Assembly (NCBI RefSeq): GCF_033439725.1
Contig: NW_026944392.1
Span: 434,001-498,000, forward strand
Direction of reading: 5' to 3'
DNA: 64,000 nt
From: Neurospora tetraspora
Lineage: Eukaryota; Ascomycota; Sordariomycetes; Sordariales; Sordariaceae
Shown here one piece after another: positions 11,517 to 23,341 of this stretch. The position numbers and the translations under genes are program-made. The notes under the pieces were generated by a model. The model saw nothing but the letters and a program-made list of their open reading frames with translations. It did no database searches and was not told the origin of the DNA. Each line of letters starts with the position of its first letter. The first letter of the stretch is position 1.

Positions 11517-13598
11517 TCAAGCTGCCTGTGCTTGACCACCTCCCTGCTCACTTCCTCCACCACCACCTTGACCCTTCTTGGTCCTTTTTTGATGTTTCTG
11601 CTTACCTTTCTCCCTACACTGCAGACAGTATGCAAAAGGCTCTCCGTTGGCCTTCAAAGGTCTTGGTGTCCCCATGTGCCGATTACATCCTGTGTTCGTA
11701 CAATAGCCGCGCTCTCTATTGATTTCACGTATCTTAGCGTGCGTATCTACGCATTTCTGGCATTTCTTCGTGTTTTTTTTCGCTGGCTTCATTCGAACGT
11801 TTTTGCAATTAATGCAATGCTGCCCGCACGGAAGGTCCACTGCCCACTCGGCATACTCTTTCCCTTCCGCAGTAAGGCGTGCATGCGCATCCGCAGCCGT
11901 GGCTCTGGGTGGGATGCCCCCGGAATTGGCGCCCTGGGGTCGTTGGGGTCGCTGGGGAACCAGCGGGTTGTTGTTGTTGTTGTTGTTGTTGTTGGCGGTG
12001 GCGACGTAAGGAGTGTTGGGACTGTTGGGAGGAGGGAAACCCATGGCAGCCTCTCTGAGGAGCCTAGCTCTCTCGGAATGAGGTGTAATGATACGCCTCG
12101 GGACAAAAACCGGCATGGGAGGGGGAGCAGCAGCAGGAGCCCAATCATCATCATCATCCAGCATCATAGGACCCCCAGCATCCTCGAAAGGATCACCACC
12201 AGAAAGAGGAACGCCTGCCGATGCACCATCAACAAAGGGATCATGGAGAAAAGGTCCACCAGGAAGAGGATGGCGCTTCTCCACAACACGTTGACGCTTG
12301 TGGCTCTCGCCCGTTTCATCCCCTCCCTCATAACGTCGGCGCTTCGGTTTTCTCGTAGGAGACTTGACATCTCCAGCATTCGTTCCATCCAACACCCCGC
12401 CCGAGAACCCCTGAAGCAGACCCTGAAACTTGCGAGACAAGGCTTTTGAATGAGCGGTCAACTCAATCTCAGCCTGACCTTCAGGCTCTGGCGGAGGCCC
12501 GTTCGGCGTCCATGGTCCAGCAACATCTCCTCCTTGCTGGAACCGTTCTGCCTGCTCCCAGGCCTCCATAACATCCAAAATATCGCTCCCCTCAGGAACC
12601 GGGAAACTGAACCACCTAGCCAAATAATCCAACACCCTTACCTCCACACTCCTATCTCCTCGACACCCATTACAGATCGGAGCCCAAGGCGTTCTGTACC
12701 CAACGACCAAAGCACCAGTTCCGTTCCCGCCCAGCGTTTCGTCACCCCTCGCGAACCTCGTGTTTTCGGGATCATACCGACAATTACACCACTGAGTTTG
12801 GTCGTACATAAACGATTGCACAAACCCGCATGCATTGGTCAGGTACGTGGTCAAGTACGACGGCTTGTCGAGGTAGATCTGTAAAATATCCACCACGCCA
12901 TTGTGATTTAGCTCCACATAATCCTCTTGAGTAGGTCTGTACCAGATCTGTCTCTCGGAGTTGGGGATAACGCATCCTACTCTGGGGGGAGCGGCACGAA
13001 GGAGGGTGAAGAGGTCATCGACTCTCAGGATACCGCGTTTTCGAGGTGGAAGAGTGAGAGGAGGAAGATCAGGGGGATCGTCGGGCACGTTGTCAAGAGT
13101 CTTCTTGAGACGTTCCAGAATGCCTGTAAAGTCAACGGGGCTGGATGGAACGTTGTTGCGTTGTTCTCCTTCGGGGTTGGGAGCAATGGACCGGTTGGGG
13201 GGTGTGGAAGGGGGGTTTTGGGCATCTTGATTCTGGTTCTGAGACTGAGATGGGCCCATGGCATTAATCGCGGCCTGCACCCTGGCGACGTTGGCTTCAA
13301 TACGCTTCATAACCTCGAGGGGTATACGGGGTTGATCCTGCGGTGGTTGCGGATGTTGTGGAGTAGGAGGGAAAGGAGTAGGGAAAGGAGGAGGGGGAGG
13401 AGGAGGGGGAGAAAGGGAAGGAGAGGCATTGGGGTCACGGGGGTTAGGAGTGACGGGGGGGTACGGGTCGCGCAATGCCGGATCTATCAGATCTATATCC
13501 ATCTCATCGCCATCGCCCGCGTACCACGAGTCATTGGCTTGGGCTTGGGTTGGATAGACTGACTTGGGGTCATCGTGGGTGGGGGCGTCGGGTTCCAT
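11517..13598 (-). CDS. Disordered protein with C-terminal double CxxC zinc-binding region, 693 aa
   Basis: One uninterrupted frame beginning MEPDAPTHDDPK. Residues 1-190 are Pro/Gln/Asn-rich and disordered (runs of Pro). The middle holds a more globular part: RVGCVIPNSERQIWYRPTQE, then WCNCRYDPE and ICNGC, which may be a metal site. A basic stretch (RKPKRRRYEGG) looks like a nuclear localisation signal. A poly-Asn run follows. The C-terminus has C-x3-C-x2-C ... C-x2-C ... C-x4-C ... C-x2-C (CGQHCINC, CQKC, CTNTGC, CLQC) followed by a Lys-rich tail. The C-terminal unit resembles those of the genes at 17468-19192 and 38197-39609. No known family is recognised; a nuclear, metal-binding role is inferred only from composition. 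Confidence 0.75.
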   Translation of the reverse strand: MEPDAPTHDDPKSVYPTQAQANDSWYAGDGDEMDIDLIDPALRDPYPPVTPNPRDPNASPSLSPPPPPPPPFPTPFPPTPQHPQPPQDQPRIPLEVMKRIEANVARVQAAINAMGPSQSQNQNQDAQNPPSTPPNRSIAPNPEGEQRNNVPSSPVDFTGILERLKKTLDNVPDDPPDLPPLTLPPRKRGILRVDDLFTLLRAAPPRVGCVIPNSERQIWYRPTQEDYVELNHNGVVDILQIYLDKPSYLTTYLTNACGFVQSFMYDQTQWCNCRYDPENTRFARGDETLGGNGTGALVVGYRTPWAPICNGCRGDRSVEVRVLDYLARWFSFPVPEGSDILDVMEAWEQAERFQQGGDVAGPWTPNGPPPEPEGQAEIELTAHSKALSRKFQGLLQGFSGGVLDGTNAGDVKSPTRKPKRRRYEGGDETGESHKRQRVVEKRHPLPGGPFLHDPFVDGASAGVPLSGGDPFEDAGGPMMLDDDDDWAPAAAPPPMPVFVPRRIITPHSERARLLREAAMGFPPPNSPNTPYVATANNNNNNNNNPLVPQRPQRPQGANSGGIPPRATAADAHARLTAEGKEYAEWAVDLPCGQHCINCKNVRMKPAKKNTKKCQKCVDTHAKIREINRERGYCTNTGCNRHMGTPRPLKANGEPFAYCLQCREKGKQKHQKRTKKGQGGGGGSEQGGGQAQAA

Positions 13599-15047
13599 GG
13601 TGCTTGTTTGAGGTTCAAGGAGTAGGAATCCTTGCTAGGTAGGATTGCTAGTAGCTGCCACCGATGTGGGCGAGGCTGGAGACGATTACTTCCAGCTTCC
13701 TTGGTTGTTTTCTCTCTGGGTTTGTTTCTTGCTCTCTCGTTTTCTTGTCGTTCAGAACCGTCTTCTTTCTGTCCGAGTCGACTCTCAACTGCTGCTGATG
13801 TTCACCAAATCGAATAAGGAAAAAACAACTCCAGTCGCATTATAACGGCCATGGTCGCAGATATTTAACCCGTCTTCGACGAAGATAATGAGTCCAAAGA
13901 TAGTACACTCGGCCTCTGGAAGCCATCGTATCAAAGAGAAGAACAATGGATCATGATCATTGCTCCTTGTCCTCGGCAAGCTCGCATAAGGTAGCCAGTA
14001 CAATCTCATTGTTTACCTCCCAGTCTTAGTCCCCCTCCTTGACCACCCTGGCCCAGCCCACCTTGTCCTCTTTCCCTCGCATTCTCGCAAAGACCCATTG
14101 TCTCCTCCTCCTCGGAAGGGTCCATTGTCCCGCCCTTTCCCGTGGTCCCGTGGAACCTTTGTTGTCAAACGTCTTCCTAGTTCTGCCCTCCATTATGCTG
14201 GGGCCGAAGTCTGAACAGATGTTAGCGACGGTACAATGTCCTTTGTTCAAGGTTAAAAACGATGGGAAACCCTCAAAAGAACATCGCGGAGAAGGAGTTT
14301 TGTTACAGCTTTTGTTTACGGAGGTGCTGTCTTGCGCTATGCTGGCTGCGATTTGAGAGGGAACGGCAGGTGGTAGGTGGCAGGTGGCAGGATGGCCAAC
14401 GAGGATGGGGATGGGGATGGGGATGATGGTCGGACTAAGACTTGGACGACGGACTCAGAGACTGGGGGTTGGAGACCGGGTTGGAAACCAGGACTTAGGA
14501 GTGGCAGACCGGGAGTGGGACACCGGGACTGGACACCGGGACTGGACACCGGGAGTGGACACCGGGACTGGACACCGGGGCTGGGACACTGGGAATGGGA
14601 CACCAGGAGTTTGTGGTACACTCCAAGGTTTGAGTATCGAATCTCGAGTGATGCGTGCCGAGGCCCGAGGGCTGAGAGAAGTTGATGTTGGTGACTAATA
14701 GTTGTTCCGGGGACCCAACATGGGAGATGTTGGGCGAATGAACTGATCACAAAGCTCGCATATGAATGCCTTTAGAGAGCAGAGAACTGATGAATAGTGC
14801 TTTGAAGAGTAATCAATGAAGTCTAGAGGCTGAGGAACGTGAACACCCGTCCCATTTCTGTCGCTATGCCCAAACAATCCACCATCGACTATCTCGCTGA
14901 GGACTCCCATTTTCTTGTCCATTCTTTGATCAACACGGATACACTCTATCGACCCATTACACACCTAATCCATGTTCATAGCGCTGATCCTTTGTCGATG
15001 TCACTTTAAAAACCCTTTACACCCCATAACTCTTCGTCCCGTAATCC
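13599..15047. other. Intergenic region with a 12-bp minisatellite
   Basis: No supportable gene. Contains the minisatellite at 14504-14612 and, just before it, a short GGGGAT run near 14403-14426. Confidence 0.6.
14504..14612. repeat. Degenerate 12-bp minisatellite (unit GGACACCGGGAC or close)
   Basis: At least seven copies of a 12-bp unit related to GGACACCGGGAC, with single-base variation between units (GGAC, GGAG, GGGC). It lies in non-coding DNA between two minus-strand genes. Confidence 0.8.
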
Positions 15048-16872
15048 TCAGAAGCAAGAATCCAGTTGCTCGTGGGCAGCTCCATCCATATCAGAGTCAT
15101 CCTCTCCAGTATCCGTAGATTCCCCTCCTGAGAACTCCTTCCCATCTGTCTGGTCTTGCGAACCCTCCGATTCCGAGTTTGCAGCGTCAGGGTCTGCCAC
15201 CTCTGTGCCCGCAGCATCCTCCTTGGATCCATTATTCTCTCTCAACAGTCTTCTTCTATCCCGCTCAGCCTGGGCTCTTAGGTCACGGTGAAGTTTACAA
15301 AGCCTGCCTCCCTTTACGGCCGGCCGCGGGCAGTCCTTGCACTGACCCTTGATCCATTTCAATTTGCGACCCTCACTCATATCCCAGTTTTTTCGTTTTC
15401 TATGTTTCTCACAATATCTTGAGGATCTATCCTTTCTCGTAAGCAGCACCCCACATTGAACACAGCGGCCTTCCTTTACTCGTTTATCATACTTCGCTCT
15501 TTCATATATAGCTTGTGGGGTCATTGAACACCGGCGTGGCCTTTTGCTCCCATTGGCCTTATCACCTGCTGCTTGAGCTTTTGCATTAACGGTAGCCGGT
15601 TTTTGTTGAGTGTTGTGGGCATTGTCGAAGGCATCACAACTGACGGAATTCTCAGGACCGCGGCCTTTGCCATTGGTTTTCTGTCTCTGCTGGCGGTTTG
15701 GCAATGGCTTCTGGCGACGCTGTCAGAGATACAGATACAAGAGTTTGAAAGAGTAGGCGGACACGTACGGTATGTGATGCCGCAGAACGACCAATAGCGT
15801 TCGAGTCTTCAGATTTTTTCTTCGGTCGTTTGCGTTCAGAAGGATGTGACCTCGGCGCTCTTCTCCAATCTGCAGGCAAGGAACTCGATCCCACAGATGA
15901 TAAAACTGGGCGATCTACTCTTGTGCCTCGTGCTGATGTGCTTGGAAGAGTTTCTCTTGCATCATGTCGTGATCCCGGTGGGCTATGGGCTCGGGTGGAT
16001 GACGAAGGATATTGCATCCTCGTTGGAGATGGATTGCGATCCGCTCTTCTGTTTGGTGCTGAAGAGTAGGATTCATTCTCTCTATAATCGCGGTGTGATC
16101 CAGGCCGATGGCTGGCTGAGAAAGAGACTGTATGCCGCTGGCTCCCCCATGCCGGTGGTGATGGGATACGATTCACTTCTCTTGGTGCTGAGGAGTAGGC
16201 CCTGCTGGACCCATCGTCTCTTGGTTCGTATTGCGACCTCGGCCGGCTGTTTGTTTGGACAGACGATGAGGAGGGCCGTCTCATCCTTGGAGATAGGCTA
16301 CGATCCGCTCTTCTTCTTGATGTGAAAGTATGGTCGGAATCGCGTTCTCTCGCTTCGTATCCTGACCCCGACCGAGCTCGGCTGTTAGCACTGGTAGAGG
16401 ATGAAGGATATGGTCTCCGCGATGGCGATGGGTGATGAACGATCAACGAATGGACGGGCGTTGTGTATGGAAAAGAAGAAGCAGAAGCGAATGTTTCCTT
16501 TGCACCACACCTAGTACCTCGCGGAGCCCGGACTCGCAACTTCCTCCGTTCGACATGTGCAAGTGAAATGATCCACGTCATCGAAGTCCTGGTGTAGAGG
16601 TAGTTCCTTCCGCCAACTTCCCTCCGGGTGTTCTCATCAAACATTCTTGCCGGGAAGGAGAGCTGGTCTGGAACACCACCGATCAGACACCAGTGGGCAA
16701 GTGCAAAGGAGGAAATCGGAAGTTGAGAGTCTGGCGAATGCCTGAGAGATGGACAAACCAGTGGTTCTCTTGAGCAGTCAAGGTGCTCTCCTTCCCATAT
16801 CTCAGGATCGCGAGGAGCACTTGCCCCATTCCTGTCGGGGAGTGACCTAGGTCCCGCTTTTGTTTCCCGCAT
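15048..16872 (-). CDS. Ser/Arg-rich protein with two C-terminal CxxC-CxxH zinc units
   Basis: Two exons: 16872-15769 and 15719-15048, joined across a 49-nt intron (GTACGT ... CTGACAG), giving about 590 residues. The join leads from SAASHT into RRQKPLPNRQQRQKTNG in frame. The first exon encodes about four degenerate repeats of roughly 40 residues rich in Ser, Arg and Pro (PSSSxxxxSRxRS ... RRADRxxSP). The second exon encodes two small zinc units, C-x2-C-x14-C-x2-H (CVQC...CEKH) and C-x2-C-x10-C-x2-H (CKDC...CKLH), separated by a Trp/Lys-rich linker, then an acidic tail ending DSCF. The start at 16872 is the longest option; later methionines (for example MFDENTRREVGG) are possible. The function is not recognised. 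Confidence 0.65.
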
Positions 16873-17467
16873 CTACCCGACACATTATCCGTTCCGCTTG
16901 ATCGTGACTTCCTCTGCTTTTTTCGTTCTCTGAGCTACTACTTGTTAGCGGTGTCAAACGCCCTGTTGCGACCCTTCCTCCACTTGACTGGTTTCCACTT
17001 ACAAACTCCCGGTTCTGCCTCCCTGACTGCCAAGCCTCCATCATCAGCCCAACTCGAACAACCAGACACATTTGAGATCTTGTCCTAAGGAGAGGGCCAA
17101 ACCGAGAATGGCGGGAAACCATTCATTTTTGTTACCATTTCTATCAAGTACAAAAACACTAATGACAGCAACTTGACCGTGCCAAGTTCTGTCGAACAAA
17201 GTGACAGCACCTTCACCACTCCCGTCCATACCACAACACCCTCATCATCGGTACAGATCAGATGTTCTGTTCCTTTACATCTGTCCTATCATTCTCCTTA
17301 TTCTAGTCTTCTGTCCTCCCTCGCCCATAGTGATCCTCAGTTCTCATCCTTCCCACCAACTTCCCCCAGTCCTCGCCCCTTCCCCACCATCCCTCTCTTC
17401 TCCCACCTAGATTCTTCCAACCTCCCCCCAACCCAGTCATCTTCACCCTTCCCCTTCAATTGCTTCC

Positions 17468-19192
17468 CTACTGCCCTTTCCCCTTCCCCTTAGCATACCT
17501 CACCCTCCCCTTCGCTCTACACTCTCCACACGTCAACTTCCCATCATCATCCCGGTCTCTTCCACAAGTCGTACACAGTCCTTCTTCTTCTCGCTGCTGG
17601 CGGAGAGATTTCCGCCGAAAGGAACAACCGACACATGTCATCTTGCCAGGGAGGCAAGGCTGCGGGTTGTTTTTGTTGTGGCAGCGGGTGCAGGATGCTA
17701 TTGGCCTTTGAGCAGGAGCCGATGTAGGAGAAGGGGAAAGAGGAGCAGGTGGTGGTGATGGAAAACGATGGGGAATGGGAGCGGAGATAGGAGCTGGGAT
17801 CGGAGCGTGAATTGGAGCGGGAAAAGGAGCGGGCAGAGGTGCAGGGGCCTGATCGAAGCCTGAAGATGCTGCTGTTGCGGGTGGAGGACATGGTTGACAG
17901 GGGCGTGAACGCAATCGCGTGGGACGGGGTGGGATCGGAGGAACTCGAGTTGCTGGAGATGCAGCCGGGGGAGCCTGTGACGAGACTGGAACTGGAGGTG
18001 TGACGGGTTGCAATGGAAAGCCTAGGTGAGAAGCTATCATATCCAAGCGGAGACGAGCTGGAAGCCTTGGGTGGAACTGGAGAGCCTCTGAGCTGCCTTC
18101 GGTGACATCGACTTGGTTCCCCATCCGTAAAGGGTCTTCGGTGCCACCGATGCCGGTGGATACAGGTGACAGGACGGGACGCGGGAAAGAAGAATCCTAT
18201 TCCTTGACTTGGATTTCGTCTCCGTCCTGGCCAGCAGAGGGCTCTAAGTGTTGAAGCGGGTAGTTGCTTGCTGGTCCGTCATCATGAAGCTCACCAATTC
18301 CTACGTCGTTGGACAACTCCGTAAAACGCCAGAGTTCCGGCTCAAACACGGCACTCGAGTTACTTGTCTGGAAAGATGTCTGCTCGGACGACGGAGACTG
18401 ATGACCCTGGACACTGGGAGCCGCACACCTTGGAGATGATAGGAAAGTAAATTCTGTTGTTTGGCTTCCTAGGCTGTGGCGGCTATCCATGAACAAAGAG
18501 GAAGAAGTCGTATCTGGGCTGAACAAATGTTCGTCCAACACCTCCACACCTGCGGAGTGTTCTGCCTGAAGTCCCGCGCTCTCCACGTCTGACTGAGTCG
18601 GTATTGGGCAAGAACTTATCCCGCATATCATCTGATTGTCGTCAGGGAACCATGGCGTCGGCTCAAAAGGTTGTGGTTCGAACAAGGGATCAAGGGTGTA
18701 ATCCCATGCGGGATTGGAGAAGAGCTCCTCGATTGTCAGGGTCGTCCAATCTCGTTCCTCCCATTCCCCTGTATGGGTTGGCTCTGCTTGGTTGGTATAC
18801 TCGGCCGTTGGGTCTGCAGACAAAACGGTGGGGCTTGTTTCTTCGTCGTGATTCTCGCTGTTGGGGATATCTTCCTCTTGCTCGGGCTCGTCATCCACTC
18901 GGGGCCTGTGTGTGAGAGTGATCGCGCTCTCGTTGCAACCGAGAGCAGGTTGATGAGTATTCGGCTCAGTGGTGTCGGGGTTGGCCGTAATGGAGGAGGT
19001 TTGCCGATGTGGGTTCTCCTGGTTTTGGATCCCTTCGCTGATGATCTCGTCATCCACGCGCTGTCGCTTGTGGATTTGGCTGTTCTCGGTCTCGTCCTCG
19101 TCAGACTCGTCATGCTGGCGCTTCGTGCTTCGGGTTTGGCTAGTCGATGACCCTGTCTCCGTCGCGGCCAGTTCCTCGTCGGGTGTGTTCAT
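17468..19192 (-). CDS. Acidic protein with in-frame TAG and C-terminal CxxC pairs
   Basis: A single frame runs from ATG at 19192 to the stop at 17468, with one internal TAG (18199-18197). The first part (331 aa) is Asp/Glu/Ser/Thr-rich with two basic KRQ(R)VDDE motifs near the start. After the TAG the same frame stays open; 24 codons later comes an ATG (18124) and a Pro/Ala-rich stretch. The end has two zinc-type units: CTRCHNKNNPQPCLPG...CVGC and CTTCGRDRDDDGKLTCGEC, followed by a basic tail. There is no room for a promoter between the two halves (73 nt), so I read this as one gene whose full form needs the TAG to be recoded. The alternative is two adjacent genes. The TAG lies in the loop of a short predicted hairpin (arms AGGAA and TTCTT, loop TAGGA). 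Confidence 0.6.
18197..18199 (-). promoter_or_regulatory. Candidate recoded TAG (editing or readthrough)
   Basis: The only stop in an otherwise open frame of about 1.7 kb. The context is GAA TAG GAT. If edited to TGG it would join the acidic half and the zinc-binding half in one 574-residue protein. Confidence 0.45.
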
Positions 19193-22064
19193 GATCGGTT
19201 ATACGTTGGGGTTGAGGTATGTCTGGCCCGTTGACACTGGGTTCGTAGAGATGCGGAAACTGCATGGCGGGAGTGTAAAATGGACACATCTGCTTGAACG
19301 AGGGATGTTAGATGTGCGGCAAAGAGAAAGGACGAGGGGAAGTGATCTTTCAGACTACCTGGCGCGCGGATTCTCGGCTTTTCGCGTGGGTGGATGGCAG
19401 GATGGCTTCGAGTGTTCGAGGGTCGTCGCAATGCGCAGGTGGGCGTGTCGGTGAACTGCTGGGCGTGGGTAGAATCACCGGCTGTCAACGAGAGCCATTT
19501 CGTGAAGAGACTGGCTTCAAAGATGCAGCCGTCCCTTTGTTTGTGCCATTCGTGTAGCTCTTGGTCTCGCAGATGTGCTTGTATCGTCGAATGGCCGCGG
19601 TCGCTTGGACTTTGGAGTCCTCTTTCGGGGAGAAGGCCGTTTCATCGCGGAGTTCAGGCGGCCCAAGAAAAGGCAACGCTCAATGAAGCGCCGGGCAAAG
19701 CGGTATTGCCTGGACCTCCCCTCAGACTGTTCAGCGCGAAAGCAGCGGTTCTTTTGTCAACATAACGGTCGTTATCTATCCATTTGACTGTTCGTGGCGC
19801 GGGCCATCTCGCTGCCGCCACTGCCGTCGTCGAAGAGGGTTTGAAGCAACGAGGAAGTTGGGGGACAACATGACAAGATCCCCGGTTTTGGAAAGCAAAT
19901 CGCCTCGGAGAGGGAATGAGCGAGCAGGATGCTCAGGATTTCTTCTAGTCTCTGTGCAGGCAGGTGCATCCGAGCTGCATCTGAGATGCATCATGTGAGG
20001 GGCCGTTGAGGGGGTACTCACCTCGCGAGTCGCGTCGCGTCTGGATCATCCATGATCGCGACCAACCAAAACCGCTTCACCCAAGCTGCATCTCGTCCAA
20101 GAATCTTTGTTGTATTTCCTCTTTTAACGCTAACGCTCTTTGTTATCGTGGCGCCGCGTGGCCGGACCAAGCCTCAGACTGTTTCGATCGGGGTGGTCGC
20201 GATGGTGGGAGAGGAGGCAAAGGAACCAACGGTGGCGCGACTGGGTTGAACGCTACAACGACAAGGAACAACATAACCGCAGTACTACCTCTAACCATCA
20301 AGGAGAGAAAGCTTCGCGATGCCCAAGTGCTTGGGGGATGGCGAGCGAGATCGCTTTGAGTGTCCGAGGTACATCTGAGCGGGAGCTGATGCAATGCTGA
20401 CCGGGCTCGCGAGGCGCGGCTGGATACCACCGCGAAAGTCTCTCGGTCTGGACTTTCGATTTTCGGTCAATCGTTTGTATGTTTCCTACACGCATATGCT
20501 CTCGTTCGGGTGCTGGATGGCTGGTATCCGAGAGTGACCGGACTGGAGGCGGCGTGGATGGTTTGGGAAGAGGACCGGCGTGATGAATCGTGAAGAAAGG
20601 TTCGGGCGAGAGAGGATGATAGCATTGAGGTTGCGGAAGGCCTTGCGGAAAGTCGCAATCGCATCGGTCCTCGGCACAGCGATTTGGTTCCCACGCAGTT
20701 CTGGAAGTCGTAGGTCCGCTCCTGCCCGAGATATTGCCTGTTGGCCTTCCCGGCCCCAATGTGATGGCGCGCAATCCGCGATGTTGTTGCATGGCGGCAC
20801 TTGGTACCAGACTTCCACGTTTCATGTCGCCTACACATCTTTTCTAACCCCTTTGTACATCTTCAGGGTGCTTTTTGCTGCAGTAGGCACGATTCATCGC
20901 CAGATATGTGCGAGTGTCTGGTGAGAGTCTGACAAGAAGCCGATATCGGCCAACCCGGCCACGAAGGCAGGAGCGAACAAGCCAACAACGAACAAAAGGC
21001 CGCCCGTTGAGTTCCGTTGCTTCCTTTGTGCTAATGCTGCAGGAACGAATGCCTGCAATCACTGATTGGCATTCCGATGCACCTTTCTGAGAACGACCGG
21101 GAGCTTCCAGTCCCGGCAATCGGCAACGAAAGATCATCGCCATCGTGGCTTCCCTTCTCTCTCCACTACATATCTGCATGTTTGCCTGTTTGCATATCAT
21201 AATGTTGGCAAAAGGTGCACCGGACCCTTCCTTCCACTTCAATTACTGGCACTTGCCGTTCGCATCTTCTTTTCGTTCTTCACCGTTCATCAAGACTGTA
21301 TGCCCGACGCCGAGCAGCACCGACCTACACTATCGCGCCGACCCGGACCCACTCCCCGGACCCGATATTGATGGGAGTAAGCCGTCACCGAAACTTCCAT
21401 TGTATGAGTGCTGATCGATACGGCAGATATCCCTCTCAGCTGCCGATGGATATCATACTTACTTCGCTGTTGACTTCCAGCATCCATACACTGGCCGATG
21501 AACAGGTACCCACCACCAGGAGGCGGGTCTTTCGGTACGTACTTGCTGCAACAGTACGCACCAATATCCCAACGCCCGTCTCTCGTCGTTGTGTCTCTCC
21601 GTTCGCCGGGGTGAAGCAAGTCGATGGTAATGCGCGTTTGTCAGCGAAAAGTCAAAGGAAGAGTGAACCGCATACATACAAAGCACTGCAGATGAAGAGC
21701 TGCGCCTAGATTGCCCCCCTTTTTCCATCGCATGGCTGCTAGACGCATATTGATGCTTCTTCAGCTACTGGTAAAATACTTACTATGGGAGGTGAAACTT
21801 GGGAAAACAAGCAAGAGGGGTGGAAGGCAGGAACAAGACAACAAACGAGGGAGCAAGGGAAACCTTTCGTCGTAAGAGGAAGCAACGGGCAGCAAAGGTA
21901 TCCCCAAAAGAGCCAGAACACTTCTCTTCCATACAGCTCGTTACATGCTTCTTTTGCTCCTGTTACAATCCCTAGGCAGCACCAGCACTTTCTCCATCCA
22001 GTTTCTTGAACAATTAGAGCAGCTTTTCTCCGTTGTCGTGGAAAAGCAATTGCTCGGTCCTAGA
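19193..22064. other. Intergenic region without recognised features
   Basis: About 2.9 kb. Frames of up to about 175 codons exist on both strands but overlap one another, show no domain, no coding-like composition and no convincing splice pattern. No RNA gene or repeat was seen. Confidence 0.5.
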
Positions 22065-22555
22065 TCAAGGAGTCGCAGTAGCCTCACAAGGTTGCGTATA
22101 CGTGGCAATGCCCCAACCAGTAGTGCACTGCTGACACGGCGTTCTCGTCGGGCAAAGGGTGACGGTCGTCGTCACGATCGGTACAGATGAGCAGCCGCAA
22201 GACTTAGTGATGGCAGCTAAAAGAGGAGCGAGACCAGTCAGTCAGCAAAGACAGGAACTAGAACGCGACGCCTCGACGCCGGAAACACTTACCGTCCCAG
22301 ATGCAGAAACCGCTCATGTCACAGGAGAGATCACATCCGCTGGTGGCCCATTGTGTCTGGGTACCTGTAAAGGTGCAGGAAGGGGCGATCGTAGGTGACG
22401 GAGCGGTGGTGGTGGCAGTTTTACAGGGGCCGGCGGAGACGGTGCTGTCAAAGAGTGTCAGCATGGTTTGGCCAGAACAGTCAAGGAAGAGGGATAAGGA
22501 AGAGGGACAAGGAATACCTCAACGCCGTCAGGAGAAAGGCAAGTTGGCTCTTCAT
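22065..22555 (-). CDS. Small secreted cysteine-rich protein, 113 aa
   Basis: Three exons assembled by eye: 22555-22518, 22444-22293 and 22216-22065. Both introns have good borders (GTATTC...GACAG and GTAAGT...TTTTAG) and the joins keep the frame. The protein starts with a signal peptide (MKSQLAFLLTALSTVSA) with probable cleavage before GPC. The mature part is about 96 residues, Thr/Pro-rich, with 11 cysteines (for example GCDLSCDMSGFC, SCGC, PCQQC). Size, signal peptide and cysteine content are those of fungal small secreted proteins, which include effectors and hydrophobin-like or defence proteins. It does not show the eight-cysteine spacing of hydrophobins. The specific role is unknown. Confidence 0.7.
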
Positions 22556-23341
22556 GATGATTGCCGTAAACGTTGGAATAGTGATGTTTACCGCTGAGCG
22601 TTTGAGGTGTCAAGGACAAAAAGCCGATGACAACATTTAGGGCGGACTTGGGTGCTCTTAACCATCCTCCTCGCGCATATGAAGGATTGTTCCTTCCATC
22701 CCTCCCGGTTACTGAAGTGGAAGGCCCGACACAAGATGGTGCCTAGAGGCTGTCAAGTGCTTCTGAACCCCTCAGCTGAGAGTCTGGTAGAGCAGATCGG
22801 GTGATGCGAAAGGACGGATACGGATATGACGGGAACGGGGTGGTAACGCCGAGCCGAAAAGGGAACACGCGTTTTTCCCGACGGTGCTGTTGGCCAATGT
22901 TTCGACGGGATACAACGCTGGCTTGCGGGTAGCATCTGATAGTCTCGTATTCTGTTAGCCGTTGTTGGGATACGGACAACCGCCAAGATTGTTGGCAAAG
23001 TGTGGTACATACAACCAACAAACATTGTGTTTATCGTGATACGGTGGTAGCTGGTGATGTCAGCAAAACGCCAACAATTGGGATACTTTGTGGTAGGCTA
23101 CCTGGAAGTGAACAAAATTCCCAGGAAACTGCAAACAAAGGCGTTAGTCAGCTTTCATGGTTGGACAAAGGTTTGGTGTTCAACATTGAAAGGGTGATGT
23201 GGTTGACAATTAAAGGGGCTTTGTGTACTATAAAGCACCCATTCCTTCCGGTCAGTTACTCGTTCACGACTCCTGTCTGGATCAATAGGAGAAGGGACAA
23301 GACCACGATTTACCAGCTTGCACCGATTGCACCCAGTTTAG

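Noticed and set aside
20298-21242. Several overlapping frames of 110-175 codons
   Set aside because: All frames overlap each other on both strands and none shows coding-like residues or splice signals.
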